Shown here one piece after another: positions 18,192 to 28,100 of a DNA stretch of 64,000 nt (its first letter is position 1; each line of letters starts with the position of its first letter). The DNA comes from Planctomycetota bacterium (GTDB lineage Bacteria; Planctomycetota; Planctomycetia; Gemmatales; Gemmataceae): positions 47,728-111,727 of the forward strand of contig JACPPF010000178.1 of NCBI GenBank assembly GCA_016191165.1. Reading direction: 5' to 3'. Below the pieces are notes generated by a model. That model did not search any database, was not told the DNA's origin, and saw only the letters and a list, made by a program, of their open reading frames with translations. Made by a program: the position numbers and the translations under genes.

Positions 18192-20087
18192 ATGATCAAG
18201 ACTCCCGCAATTCGGATGCTGTTGGCGGGGTTCTTTCTCGCGCTTGGCGGCGTCGCGCATGGCCAGGCCAAATATTCACCCGAACAAATGCTCGACCAAC
18301 GATTGGCGCCAAAGCACGACGACGTCAACATTTCCATTCCCACTCCGGATGAGGTCAAGGCCTGTGCCGTCAGCCTCATTCAGGGCGCCGGCCAGGGGAG
18401 CGGGTTCGTTTTGCGCGATGGCAAGGGCCAAACGCTGCGCCGCTTCTTCGCTTCCACCGGCGGCAAGGTGGACGTCTGGAGCTACTACAAGGACGGCGTC
18501 GAAGTCTATCGTGAATTCGACTCCGCCGGCAAAGGCGCCGCCAACAACTTTCGCTGGCTCAACGCCGGCGGCATGAAATGGGGCGTCGGTTACGTCGATG
18601 CCCGCGGCAAGGCCGTCATCACCGGCTGGCGCATGATCTCCGCCGAGGAAGCCGCCTTCGAGGCTTTTCAAGCCATCGCCACGGGCAGCTTTGAACGCTT
18701 GCAGCCCTTGCTCATCAACGAAAAAGAAATGCAATTGATCAAGCTCCCCGCCGCCAAGGCCAGCGCGATCGCCGCCCGGCAACAATCGGCGCCGAAAAAA
18801 TTCGCCGAGCTCGTCCAGGGCGGACAGCTTGCGAAGGTCAAGTTCGACGGCGTCGAGACCGCGGTCCCGCAGTGCGACACCACGGGCAACGCCGAGACGA
18901 TCCGCTTCCCATCGCGGGCCATTCGCTACGAGTTCACCAACGCCAAGAACGACAAGCAGCACGGCTGGATCTACACCGGCGAGATCATCCAGGTCGGCAT
19001 GGCCTGGCGCCTCGTCGGCGCGCCGAGCGCGAAGGACCCGACGAACACCGGCCCCATTGCGCCCAAGGTCGCCGTCTCTCCGGAACTGGAAAAGCTCCAG
19101 CGCGCCTTGGCCGATCTCGATGCCAAGGCCCCTCCCGGCGAGCGCATCGGTTCGAAGAGCAAGGCGATTGAAGCCTACTACAGCAAGCGCATCGAACTGG
19201 TCCAGCAGATCATCCCGCTTGACAAGGCCGATCAGCGCGAAACCTGGTACAAACAGCTCTTCGACAACATGACCGCCCTCGCCCAGAACTCCGGCGACGT
19301 TGCCACCATCGGCAAGCTCAACGCGTTCAAGGATCAGGTCACGAAAAACATGCCTGGCAGCAACCTGGCCGGTTATGGCGTCTACCGCTGCATGTGGACC
19401 GATTACGCCGTCGCCCTCGCCAAGGATCCGCCCCAGGCGGACATCGTCAAGCTGCAGGCGAAATGGCTCTCCGATCTGGCCATCTTCGTCAAGGACTTCC
19501 CCAAGGCCGACGATACCGCCGAGGCGCTTTATCAACTCGCGGTCGGTTGCGAGTTCAACGGCAAGACCGCGGAATCGAAGCGGTGGTATCAGACCCTGCT
19601 CGATAACTTCCCGAGCAACCACCAGGCCCCGCGCGCCAAGGGCGCCCTGGCCCGGCTCAATCTCATCGGCAATACGATGACGCTCAACGCCCCGCTCCTC
19701 GCGGACAGCACCAAGGCGTTCGACATCAGCCAGCTCAAGAGCAAGTTCGTCATTGTCTTCTACTGGGGCAGCTACAGCCAACAGTACAAGGCCGACTTCG
19801 CGACCATCGGCGGCATTCTGAAGCGCGGCGGCGCAAGTGTCGAACTGGTCAGCATCAACCTCGACGAGGATGCCGCTAAAGCGCGCACCGCGGTCGCCAA
19901 CGTGCAAGCCCCGGGCATCCACCTGCACCAGTCGGACAACAACGCCACCGGCCTCGCCAGCCCGCTGGCGACCCAGTACGGCATCCAGATGTTGCCGACC
20001 GTCTTCCTCGTAGGCCGCGATGGGCGCGTCATCAACAACGCCCTGCAAGTCGCGGATATCGAGACGGAGTTGAAAAAGGTGCAGTGA
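18192..20087 (+). CDS. Exported protein with a C-terminal thioredoxin-like domain lacking the active-site cysteines
   Basis: A 631-residue protein with a signal peptide (MLLAGFFLALGGVAHGQ) and an AAGGAG site before the ATG at 18192. A long unassigned N-terminal region leads into helical TPR-like segments (DDTAEALYQLAVGCEFNGKT then AESKRWYQTLLDNFPSNHQA). The last ~130 residues are a redoxin/TlpA-type fold (KFVIVFYWGSYSQQYKADFA, then ATQYGIQMLPTVFLVGRDGR with the cis-Pro). Where WCxxC is expected the sequence reads WGSYSQQY, so it cannot do dithiol chemistry and is probably structural or binding. Confidence 0.85.
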   Translation: MIKTPAIRMLLAGFFLALGGVAHGQAKYSPEQMLDQRLAPKHDDVNISIPTPDEVKACAVSLIQGAGQGSGFVLRDGKGQTLRRFFASTGGKVDVWSYYKDGVEVYREFDSAGKGAANNFRWLNAGGMKWGVGYVDARGKAVITGWRMISAEEAAFEAFQAIATGSFERLQPLLINEKEMQLIKLPAAKASAIAARQQSAPKKFAELVQGGQLAKVKFDGVETAVPQCDTTGNAETIRFPSRAIRYEFTNAKNDKQHGWIYTGEIIQVGMAWRLVGAPSAKDPTNTGPIAPKVAVSPELEKLQRALADLDAKAPPGERIGSKSKAIEAYYSKRIELVQQIIPLDKADQRETWYKQLFDNMTALAQNSGDVATIGKLNAFKDQVTKNMPGSNLAGYGVYRCMWTDYAVALAKDPPQADIVKLQAKWLSDLAIFVKDFPKADDTAEALYQLAVGCEFNGKTAESKRWYQTLLDNFPSNHQAPRAKGALARLNLIGNTMTLNAPLLADSTKAFDISQLKSKFVIVFYWGSYSQQYKADFATIGGILKRGGASVELVSINLDEDAAKARTAVANVQAPGIHLHQSDNNATGLASPLATQYGIQMLPTVFLVGRDGRVINNALQVADIETELKKVQ

Positions 20088-20110
20088 ACGGCGCAACCTG
20101 AAGTGGGTAC

Positions 20111-20159
20111 TGTGAGCACGCAGCGCAAGCGCAGCACTTGTTTGCGCTGCGTGCTCACA
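20111..20159. terminator. Perfect 18-bp inverted repeat between convergent genes
   Basis: TGTGAGCACGCAGCGCAA (20111-20128) and its exact complement (20142-20159) flank a 13-base loop. They lie in the 105-base gap where the redoxin-like gene (plus) and kinase gene (minus) converge. The position suits a bidirectional terminator, although the length and perfection of the arms also fit the dispersed hairpin repeats seen elsewhere in the window. Confidence 0.6.
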
Positions 20160-20192
20160 TCGGTTGGGATTTTTGTCCAGAGACCTGTGGTT

Positions 20193-22325
20193 TCAAAGTT
20201 CCGCCACCGGATTGACCAGAGGGGAATTCCGCTGGGGAACGGCCTTGTGGTTCGCGGCCTTTTTCTTCAAAGACTTGAAGGTGGCATGGTCAGCGATTGC
20301 CCGGAAGGCTGGGTCCTCGAAAATGGCCGCGCTGCAGCCAAGCTTGACCGCGTCGGCCAGGTTCTCCAGCGTCGGCGCGATCCATTTTGGATCAACCTGG
20401 ATGGCCAGGGCCGTGATAAAAGCGGCGTCGGACGCCAGTTCGCAGGACGTGGCGCCGCACTCCTTCGCCTTCTTGATGTCCGCCAACGCATCTTGGATTA
20501 GCCGGCAACTCTCGCCATTCAGCTCGTTTGCCCGCGTTCCCTTCATTCGTGAACGCGCCTGCTTCAGGGACAGCAAGGCCCGATTATGAAAAGCCGCCTG
20601 CATGCGACCATCAAGTTGAATGGCCCGGTCCAGGTGCTTCCTGGCTTCCTCTTTTTGGTTGGCCTTCATGCAACAAAAAGCCAGGTTGTTCAAAACCTCG
20701 GCCCAGTTCTCCTTTACCTTGCAGGCTTCCTCGTAATAGGACTTGGCCTCGGCCGTTTGGCCCATGAGGTTCAAACAATACCCGATGCCCGCTTTGGTTT
20801 GTGGGCCTGGCGAAAGCTTGTCGGCCGCTTGAAAGTCTTCGAGGGCCTGATTGTGTTTACCAAGGCGCAAGTAGGCCTGGCCGCGCGCGATCAGGGTCGC
20901 CGGGGTGCGCGGCTGGGCGTTGAGAGCCGTGCTGAAATGGGCGATGGCCTCGGGGTAACGCCCTTCGCGATAAAGGCGAGCCCCGCTGCTGGCCTCTCGC
21001 ACATGGGCCGGTGTCCGGAATGCCGCTGCGGCATATACCCCCAGACCCAGAATCGCAAATAGCAGCGACGCCGCCAGGACCAAGGCCGGATTTCGTCCCG
21101 TCCAGCGCCGCAGACGACCCGTCGGCGTCAAGTCGCCACGGAGCCGTTTGGCAATGCTCGCCGCGGATTGCGGGCGCCTGGCGGGATCGACGGCAAGGCA
21201 CTCATCGAGCAATCGGCTCAGGCCGGGTTCGATCCTGGGATTCACCTGACAGGCCGACATCGCTCCCTCGGCCTGCCGTTCCAGGAGGTGGGCGCACAAC
21301 TCGGCCGTGGATGTTTTCACCCGGGATCGATCGAATGGGTGAATGCCCGTGGCAAGCTGATAGAGGATGACGCCGAATGAAAAGATATCCGACCGGGCGT
21401 CCACCGGCGGTTCGTCGGCGGGCGCATCGGATTGCATTGCCCGAAGTTGTTCCGGGGCCATGTAGGGCAGGGTTCCGCCCATCAGACGAGCCGGTTCGTG
21501 AGCGTCCGCGCTCAAGTTGAAGTCAAGAAGGATCGGCTCTCCACTCGGGGACAACAGGACATTGGAGGGCTTCAGATCGCGATGGCATATCCCGCGCCCA
21601 TGCAAGTAGGCCAATGCGTCCGCGAGTTTGGCGCCCAGGCTGCGAACGCCGTCGAGAAATTGCCCTCGCACCAGGGCCGATTCCGGCGCGCGTGGGGCGG
21701 CGGAGGGGTCCAGCGGAAATCGCACTCGCCCGGCAACGTCGAGGATGATGCGTGCGCGAGCTTCCGCCCGATCGATCCCGCCCAGCGCATCCAGCAGGTT
21801 ACACAACGTCGCGCTACCCACGTACGGCATGACGAAGGCAGTCAAGCCCGTGCCAGGATCTTCCGTTACCGAATAAATTGGCACAATGTTCGGATGGGGA
21901 TTGCGCCCGAGGATCTCGGCCTCGGATCCGCCCAGCATCGAGAGCTTCACCACCACCAGGCGATTACCTACCTTGGGCTCCGTGGCCAGAAACACCCGCC
22001 CGAAGGTGCCACGGCCAAGTTCCAGGACGAGGCGAAATTCGAGAAAGTTCTGAGCGGCCTCCGGCCACTTGATCTCGGGCTCCTCGGCGAGCTTTCGCTC
22101 CATGTAGAAATGAACTCGCAGCAATTTGCGCAGCGAGCTCTTGACGTGGGGGAATTGAGCACAATAGGCGTCGGCATCGGGCGCCTCGCCGGCGCCGAGC
22201 CGTTTGCAGTAGGCCCGATAGGCCACATCAATCAGATCGAGTTCCGCCGCCGTCATTTCGTGGGCAGGCAATCCCCGCACGAATTGAACAGGCCGGCGTT
22301 CCGCCTCGGTGATAGTTCCGTTCAT
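20193..22325 (-). CDS. Membrane Ser/Thr protein kinase with C-terminal TPRs
   Basis: A 710-residue Hanks-type kinase. The glycine loop ELGRGTFGRVFLA, VVVKLS lysine, catalytic loop ICHRDLKPSNVLL, ILLDFNLS (DFN instead of DFG) and GTLPYMAPEQL are all present. One membrane segment (ALVLAASLLFAILGLGVYAA) follows, then TPRs (SGARLYREGRYPEAIAHFST, AEVLNNLAFCCMKANQKEEA). The TPR part would be outside the cytoplasm. It overlaps the sigma-factor gene by 4 bases. Sigma-factor/kinase pairs are a known planctomycete arrangement, so the kinase probably controls that sigma factor or its regulon. Confidence 0.94.
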   Translation of the reverse strand: MNGTITEAERRPVQFVRGLPAHEMTAAELDLIDVAYRAYCKRLGAGEAPDADAYCAQFPHVKSSLRKLLRVHFYMERKLAEEPEIKWPEAAQNFLEFRLVLELGRGTFGRVFLATEPKVGNRLVVVKLSMLGGSEAEILGRNPHPNIVPIYSVTEDPGTGLTAFVMPYVGSATLCNLLDALGGIDRAEARARIILDVAGRVRFPLDPSAAPRAPESALVRGQFLDGVRSLGAKLADALAYLHGRGICHRDLKPSNVLLSPSGEPILLDFNLSADAHEPARLMGGTLPYMAPEQLRAMQSDAPADEPPVDARSDIFSFGVILYQLATGIHPFDRSRVKTSTAELCAHLLERQAEGAMSACQVNPRIEPGLSRLLDECLAVDPARRPQSAASIAKRLRGDLTPTGRLRRWTGRNPALVLAASLLFAILGLGVYAAAAFRTPAHVREASSGARLYREGRYPEAIAHFSTALNAQPRTPATLIARGQAYLRLGKHNQALEDFQAADKLSPGPQTKAGIGYCLNLMGQTAEAKSYYEEACKVKENWAEVLNNLAFCCMKANQKEEARKHLDRAIQLDGRMQAAFHNRALLSLKQARSRMKGTRANELNGESCRLIQDALADIKKAKECGATSCELASDAAFITALAIQVDPKWIAPTLENLADAVKLGCSAAIFEDPAFRAIADHATFKSLKKKAANHKAVPQRNSPLVNPVAEL

Positions 22326-22906
22326 GAAGCAACCCCCAACCCGCCAGCCCGGATGACCCGGCGTATCTGCCGCGTGCTGATGCCCAGCGACTCGGCAACC
22401 TCTTCCTGCGTTTTCCCTTCACGAAGCATCTGGAAGATGAGACGATAAGCAGGCGGCTGATCCGCGAGAAAATTCCGCCATTCTTCCTCCGACATCAAGA
22501 TTTGGCTTGGCGTCGCCTGATGCGGGTCGATGATGCGCTCGAATTGCGGCCGATCGGGATCGTTGATCGAGCGCTCGCGCTTGACATCATTTTTCTGAGC
22601 GGCCGTTCGCCCGCGCACCACATCGATAACCTTGTGCCGCGCCAGTTTCGTCAAGAACGCCAGCAAATCCGCCGGCGAATCAAAGGTCCGTTCCACCGGG
22701 CGGGCCGCGAAAAAGGATTTCCAGACGTCCTGGGCAATGTCCACCGAATCGAAACGCGACCGAACCCGCGGGTGCAAGCCCCTGCGGATGGCGCGCAAGA
22801 TCGCCCGCTCATAGCGGCGAAACAACTCCGCGGCAGCGCTCTCGGAGCCTTCCACGACTTGCTGCATCAGAGCGTCAAATTCGTCGTTGGCGTCCACAAT
22901 CACCAC
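22322..22906 (-). CDS. ECF-type RNA polymerase sigma factor
   Basis: A 194-residue sigma-70 family protein. Region 2 (AAAELFRRYERAILRAIRRG then SVDIAQDVWKSFFA) and region 4 (RLIFQMLREGKTQEEVAESL then GISTRQIRRVIRA) are clear. It is the first gene of a two-gene unit with the TPR kinase downstream (ATGA overlap). No anti-sigma gene is adjacent, so control through the kinase is a reasonable inference. Confidence 0.93.
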   Translation of the reverse strand: MVIVDANDEFDALMQQVVEGSESAAAELFRRYERAILRAIRRGLHPRVRSRFDSVDIAQDVWKSFFAARPVERTFDSPADLLAFLTKLARHKVIDVVRGRTAAQKNDVKRERSINDPDRPQFERIIDPHQATPSQILMSEEEWRNFLADQPPAYRLIFQMLREGKTQEEVAESLGISTRQIRRVIRAGGLGVAS

Positions 22907-23322
22907 CTGGCCAGCGGTTCGCAGGAGTCAGCCATCCATTCAACGTTCCGGCCGAAAATCTTGGCTGCTAGGAGCGAACATAACTAGCGCCTGGTCACAG
23001 CAATATTTTCGGGTTGATCGTCGGATGGATCGACCGAAGCGAGGCCCACCCAACGGGACATTGAACCCGAATTCTTAGCTGGGACAAAGCACCAGGTCAC
23101 CTTTGAAATTTGGAAAGCGTCCGATTATGATCTTATATCCTCAACTTGAACCTTTAGCAAGAAAAAAAGGTGGTGTCTCACTTTGCTTCGGCGCATGGTA
23201 GACCTCACGCTCCGCGTGAGGTCTACCATCAAACTGAGACACTACCGAAAAAAAGGGGTCTGGTGTTTGGTTGTTCAGGCGGAACGACCCGGCCATTGGA
23301 TGGCGCCCCGGTTTGCGTAGGC
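22907..23322. other. Intergenic region upstream of the sigma-factor gene
   Basis: These 416 bases hold the presumed promoter of the sigma-factor/kinase operon and a small inverted-repeat element (23161-23256, described separately). No credible coding frame was found; short open frames lack protein-like composition. The part from 22980 to 23165 has visibly lower G+C than the flanking genes. Confidence 0.5.
23161..23256. mobile_element. Miniature inverted-repeat element with a 10-bp direct repeat at each end
   Basis: GAAAAAAAGG occurs at 23161-23170 and again at 23247-23256. Between them, TGGTGTCTCA (23171-23180) and TGAGACACTACC (23235-23246) are inverted repeats with one mismatch. In the middle is a perfect 16-bp hairpin (23195-23210 with 23214-23229; loop TCC). 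The nested layout with flanking direct repeats looks like a non-autonomous insertion with target duplication. No coding sequence is inside. Confidence 0.55.
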
Positions 23323-25125
23323 TTACCGAACCACGACGACAAAATCGGCCGGCGGCGCTGCGGTCAACTTCGTCATGTCGCCGCCCGGCGCCACGTGGAC
23401 GGTCGCCGTTTTCCCCCCCGTTCGTTTTGCCGCGCGGCCGGGGATGCCGAAACCCAGGTCGATATGCCCGCTGCCCGCGAGCACGATCATCCGGCGGAGA
23501 TGCCGGGAGGTTTGAAACGCCGCCGCGCTTGCGCCCATGTATTCGTCCCAGGCGGTCATCACTCGATAGGAGCGTTCCTTCCGCTCTTCACTGACCTTGG
23601 CTTTGCCGTGCATTCGGGCCAGGCGGTCGTACCAGTAATCGCGATGAGCTTTAACCTGAAAATCGATCGGCCCGAGCGCCTTTTTGTCGACGGGGCTGAG
23701 CTTGTTGAAACCATCCTTGGAGAGCTTCGCGGTCAACTCTTTGGGCACGTTCAGGGCGGCCAGCGGGACGCGATTGGTTTTGCAGAAATGCACGATCGGT
23801 TGATACAGCGACCAGTGGTAGCCCCAGCGGCTGCGGTACTCGGTCGCCTTGAGCATTTCGTCCTCGGTGAGGTCGCCACGGCTGAATTTATCAAGCGAAT
23901 CCTGGAAAGGCCTTTGAAACATCTCCATCCCGACGCCAAGTCTTTCGTCGCGGGCATGAAGAGCCTTGATGATTTGCAGCTGAACGCGGTGGCACAGTTC
24001 GTTGTCATGGCTTTCACCGATGCACACCAGGTCGGCGTTGAGCAAGCGGTCAGCCAGTTCGCCGAACGAAAGATGGCGTTTCTCTGCCGCACTCCAGACG
24101 CTCAGGTTGAGCGGGCCTTCCAGGCGTTCCATGGCCGAACGGTATGCCGGCCCATCCGGGGCGCTGACGACGGCAACGCGCGAACCGCGCACCGAGACAC
24201 CGTGGACCTTACCCGATGAAAGTCGCCAGTGCCGCACACCCGCCGGGGCGTGCAGCATCTCGACCTTGGGATGTTGGCCGATCTCAAAGGCCGCGTAAGC
24301 ATTCTGAAATCGCACGGCATGTTCCCGGGAGTTGAAGGCGAGTTGCCAGGATTTCGTGACGCCGTCCTCGACGATCCGATCCGCGATGAGGCCCTTGACC
24401 GCGTTGATGACGAGCGCCCGGGCGTCGGAGTGATCTGCGAAATGCTCGATCCAGGCAAGCGCCCCCACGCGCCGCCCAGGTCCGAGCGTGATGGTGTTCG
24501 CGCCCTCCGGGGACAGAATCGCGGCGGTCGCGTCCGGCGGAAACCGGTAGCGCGCGTTGACTGCCTCCCAGCCGCCCTTGTCTTTGAGCCGTTTCACATA
24601 CTGGGCCCCCGAGGTGTAAAGGAACGTGTTGCGCAGGTTCTTTGCCTTCTCCAGTGAGGCCTTGAGCATGGCGGACACCTTGGGCTGTTCTTTCTTCAGC
24701 ACCTCGATCATGGTGAAGGTCGCGTCGCCTTCGATGAGCGCTGCACGCGCCAGGTCCGCGTCAGTGGAAGAAGCATCGTGCAGTTTCTTCAAACCAAAAT
24801 GCTGATCTTGCAGGGCATGGACCATCTCGTGAATGAGCACGCCGCGCCCGTAGTTGCCCGGGATATCGTCATAGAGATAGAGCGTTTTGTCCTTGAGGCT
24901 GTAATACCCCTGCACGCCCTTGGTTCCCCCCTTCGGCCTGGGGATCACGCGGGCAGCGACTGGTTTCTTGAAGGCGAGCCCGCGCACCGCGGCGATTTCC
25001 TTTTCGAGTTGCCGCAGGGTCGCTTCCAGTTTTTTCGCCTTATCTTGCGCCCGGCCCACGGCGGGAAGGGCCAGGGTAAGAATCACGAGCAAACAAATCA
25101 CACGCGGTAGAAACAAGATCGCCAT
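23323..25125 (-). CDS. Exported fusion of an HExxH metallopeptidase-like domain and a ChaN-type domain
   Basis: A 600-residue protein with a signal peptide (PRVICLLVILTLALPAVGRA). The N-terminal half has GVLIHEMVHALQDQHFGL, a zinc-peptidase HExxH at residues 99-103, followed by LIEGDATFTMIE, which could give the third ligand. From about residue 345 the sequence is ChaN-like (haem-binding uptake, Tiki superfamily): ADLVCIGESHDNELCHRVQL then GVGMEMFQRPFQDSLDKF, with a late LAGSGHIDLGFGIP. The ATG at 25125 has GAGG seven bases upstream and is preferred to the TTG at 25137. Confidence 0.85.
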   Translation of the reverse strand: MAILFLPRVICLLVILTLALPAVGRAQDKAKKLEATLRQLEKEIAAVRGLAFKKPVAARVIPRPKGGTKGVQGYYSLKDKTLYLYDDIPGNYGRGVLIHEMVHALQDQHFGLKKLHDASSTDADLARAALIEGDATFTMIEVLKKEQPKVSAMLKASLEKAKNLRNTFLYTSGAQYVKRLKDKGGWEAVNARYRFPPDATAAILSPEGANTITLGPGRRVGALAWIEHFADHSDARALVINAVKGLIADRIVEDGVTKSWQLAFNSREHAVRFQNAYAAFEIGQHPKVEMLHAPAGVRHWRLSSGKVHGVSVRGSRVAVVSAPDGPAYRSAMERLEGPLNLSVWSAAEKRHLSFGELADRLLNADLVCIGESHDNELCHRVQLQIIKALHARDERLGVGMEMFQRPFQDSLDKFSRGDLTEDEMLKATEYRSRWGYHWSLYQPIVHFCKTNRVPLAALNVPKELTAKLSKDGFNKLSPVDKKALGPIDFQVKAHRDYWYDRLARMHGKAKVSEERKERSYRVMTAWDEYMGASAAAFQTSRHLRRMIVLAGSGHIDLGFGIPGRAAKRTGGKTATVHVAPGGDMTKLTAAPPADFVVVVR

Positions 25126-25184
25126 TGGAATCCTCAAGTTAGTGCGGCGTACAAGGCCTCGGGTGGAATGGTCACACGCTCATC

Positions 25185-28100
25185 TTATCCCGGCGCCTTG
25201 GGCACCTGCGGCAACGCGGGCATGAGCCAGCGCCACCAGCGCCAAAGTTTCGCGGCGAAGGTGCCGCGCTGCGCCGCCATCTGGCTGACGCACTTCTGAT
25301 AGGCCTGTGTCAGGGCGGGATCGTGAACCGTGGGTGGGGCGTATTTCGCGGTGCGAGCCAGAACCTCGCGGGCGCGGGCGAAACCGTTCTCCTTGTCACT
25401 CATCATATAGGACAGGCCGCGGACCATGGCCGCGATCATCTGGTGGTAGCCGTCGAATCCGCCCAGGTCAGCCTGTTCCAGGTAGCGCTGCACGGGCAAC
25501 AACTCGCCGTCCATGGCCTGATCGTACATCAGCCAAACCTTGTGGAATGAGCTGGCGTAATCGCCGTTGAGCTTCGTGAGACAGTGCAGGCTGACTTTGC
25601 GAGCTTCCTCGACTCGGCCCAGGATGCGAAGGGCCTTGGTGAGAGGCAAGAGCATGGCGGGCAGCGCCTTCGGGTGATCGCTCCAGTCGGACAGCCACTC
25701 GATGGCGCCGCGCCAGTCCTGCACGACGTACAGGGCGGCGCCCACCTTCCCCCAGCACGGCGTGTCTTCGCGCAGCGCGTCTTCGTGTTCCAGAATCCAC
25801 GCGCGCAGACCGTGCGGGTCCTTGGCATACGCGAGCTCCACGGCATAGGCGGCGATGCAGTTGGTGCGCTCGGGGCGGGAGGCAGACATGTTTTGCACGT
25901 CAGCGCCGACGCGGCGGTCGCCCATCGCCACGCGCAGACGCACCCAGGGATCGCAGACGTGCGCGCCGAGGTCGAGATTGCGGTGCATGACCTCCTCGGC
26001 ATCGCTCCACCAGCCGACCTGGATAAGAAATTGCAACGACTGATCGATGAGCCACGGCGTCTTCTGCGAGTGCTTGAGAAGACTCTCGAATTCCTTGGCG
26101 AAGGCCGACTTACGATTGAGATAGACGAGCATGTCCACCTTACGCTGGGCCCATTCCCCCTTGTCGGCGTATTTCTGAACCTTTTCGAGGAGTTTTTCGG
26201 CGCGTTGCCATTCCTGGTTTTGCACGTAGAGGCCCCAGAGTTGCCAGGCGCCCCAGATGTACCAGGGTTGCAGATCCAGCCCATGGAGGTAATCGGCGCG
26301 GGCCGCCTGCGCATCGCCCAGGTTGTGCTTGGCAAGCCCGCGCCAGCCGAAGCCGACCGGATCGCGCGGCGCGAGCATGACCAGTTGTTCGGCGACGGTG
26401 AGTACGTCCACCCAACGCCCGGCGCGGGAATACCAGTCCGCGAGTTGGGCCCATCCCCACAGGTACTTGGGATACTGCTTCAGGATGTCGCGCATCCAGT
26501 CAATGGCTTCCGCCTGCCGGCCGGAGCAATACATCACCCACGCGCATCGGCCATCGAGGGCGAACTTGTCGGCGGCGAAAGTTTTTTCCTGACACACCTG
26601 CCAGGCGCGGTCGAACTGCGCGCCGGCGGTCAGCAGGTCGGCCTTGAGGTCGAGGAAGCGGAACGTGCCAGGCTGGATGTCCAGAGCCTTGTCCAAAACC
26701 GCGATACGGTCCGGCAGGTCGTTGGCCAGGTTCGGGTTCCAGCGTGAAGCATAGAGAACCGCCAGGTGCAGGTTCCAGCTTGGTTCCCTCATTGCCTCCT
26801 TGATGAGTTGTTCCCCCTGCTCCTTCCAGCCCGCGACGTCCAGGGCGCGCATGGCCATATCGAGCGGCTGCGTGTTGAGCGAGCGCGACGCGCACAGCTC
26901 CTTGAATTTTTCCAGCGCGATCGTTTGATTCTCCTTCTTGGCCTGAAACTGAATCTGGCGCGCCTTGACGAACTCGCCGACGAGGTTTTGTTGCAGCGAC
27001 AGCAGCGTGGATTCGGCGCCAACCAGGTTGTCGTCCACCATTTGCTCGTCGAAAAGCAGGAAGCCAGCAAGCGCGTTGCATGGGTCTTTTCGAAAGGCGC
27101 TGCGCAGGTCATCCAGGCCGGCCTCGCGCTCGTCCATGCGGACGCGCGCCTCGCCGCGATAAGTCATGGCCAGCGCCGACTGCGGCCGCGCCCGCAGCAT
27201 GTCGTTGGCCGCGTCGAGATATTCACGAAACTGCTGCGTGGCATAACACCAGTCAACCAGTTGAGTCCAGCCCCACTGGTGGGTGCGGTCATCCTTGAGG
27301 GCGGCAACCATTTGTTCCTTGGCCTTGGCGAATTCGCCTTCCTGGGCCGTGACCCAGGCGGCGCGGCGGCGAAACTCGGCCGGGAGCTTGCCCTTCCACC
27401 CTGGCGGCTGGCAGGCCTTGCGCGCCTCGTCGAAGCGGCCGAACAGGCCGAGCATCTCCGCCTTCATGTCGTGAATGTCACGGGCCTGGAAATTGCGTTG
27501 GAGCGCTTCATCATAGGCGGCAACGCACTGGTCGATGCGCGCGCGCTCGTCGCTCGAATTGGCGCGGGGATTCTGCCACTGGTAGGCCTGGGCAAGCCGA
27601 AGCCAGGACCGCGCCTCGCCGGGCCGTTTGCGGGTCCATTCGCGCGCGAGCTCGATCGCCTCGTCCCCGCGATCGAGGGCCATGCACCAGCCGGCCAGAG
27701 TATTCCAGGCCAGATCGAGCCAGAAATCCAGAACGAGCGACTGACGGGCCTGCTTGATCGCCTGGTCATGCTCGCCACGCCGCCACAAAAACTCGGCATG
27801 AACGAGGTAGTGAATGCCGATGAGCGGCGCCTGCGTGATGGCGTGTTCGAGTGCCCGGCGTGCGTCGTCAACGGCCCCGCCCCGTTCCTGTGCATCCACC
27901 AGCATCCGCAGCGCATCGGTCCAGTTCGGAGCAAGCTGTAACGCTCGCTGAATCGATGTGATTTCATGCTCGGAGTTCCTGCTGAGCCGATGGGCGTCGG
28001 CCAGATCGAGCCAGAGCCCGGCCAGCAAGGGGTAGCGTTGCACGGCCTTTTGGGCGAGGGCCAGGGCCTCGTCGCCGCGCTCCAGGTACACGAGCTGGCG

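Noticed and set aside
18276..20096. 606-codon minus-strand frame opposite the redoxin-like gene
   Set aside because: The plus strand has a signal peptide, ribosome site and thioredoxin fold; the minus frame is Asp/Gly/Val-rich shadow sequence.
20111..20159. Possible CRISPR unit or attachment site
   Set aside because: A single hairpin with no repeated spacer units; no CRISPR array or cas gene is in the window.
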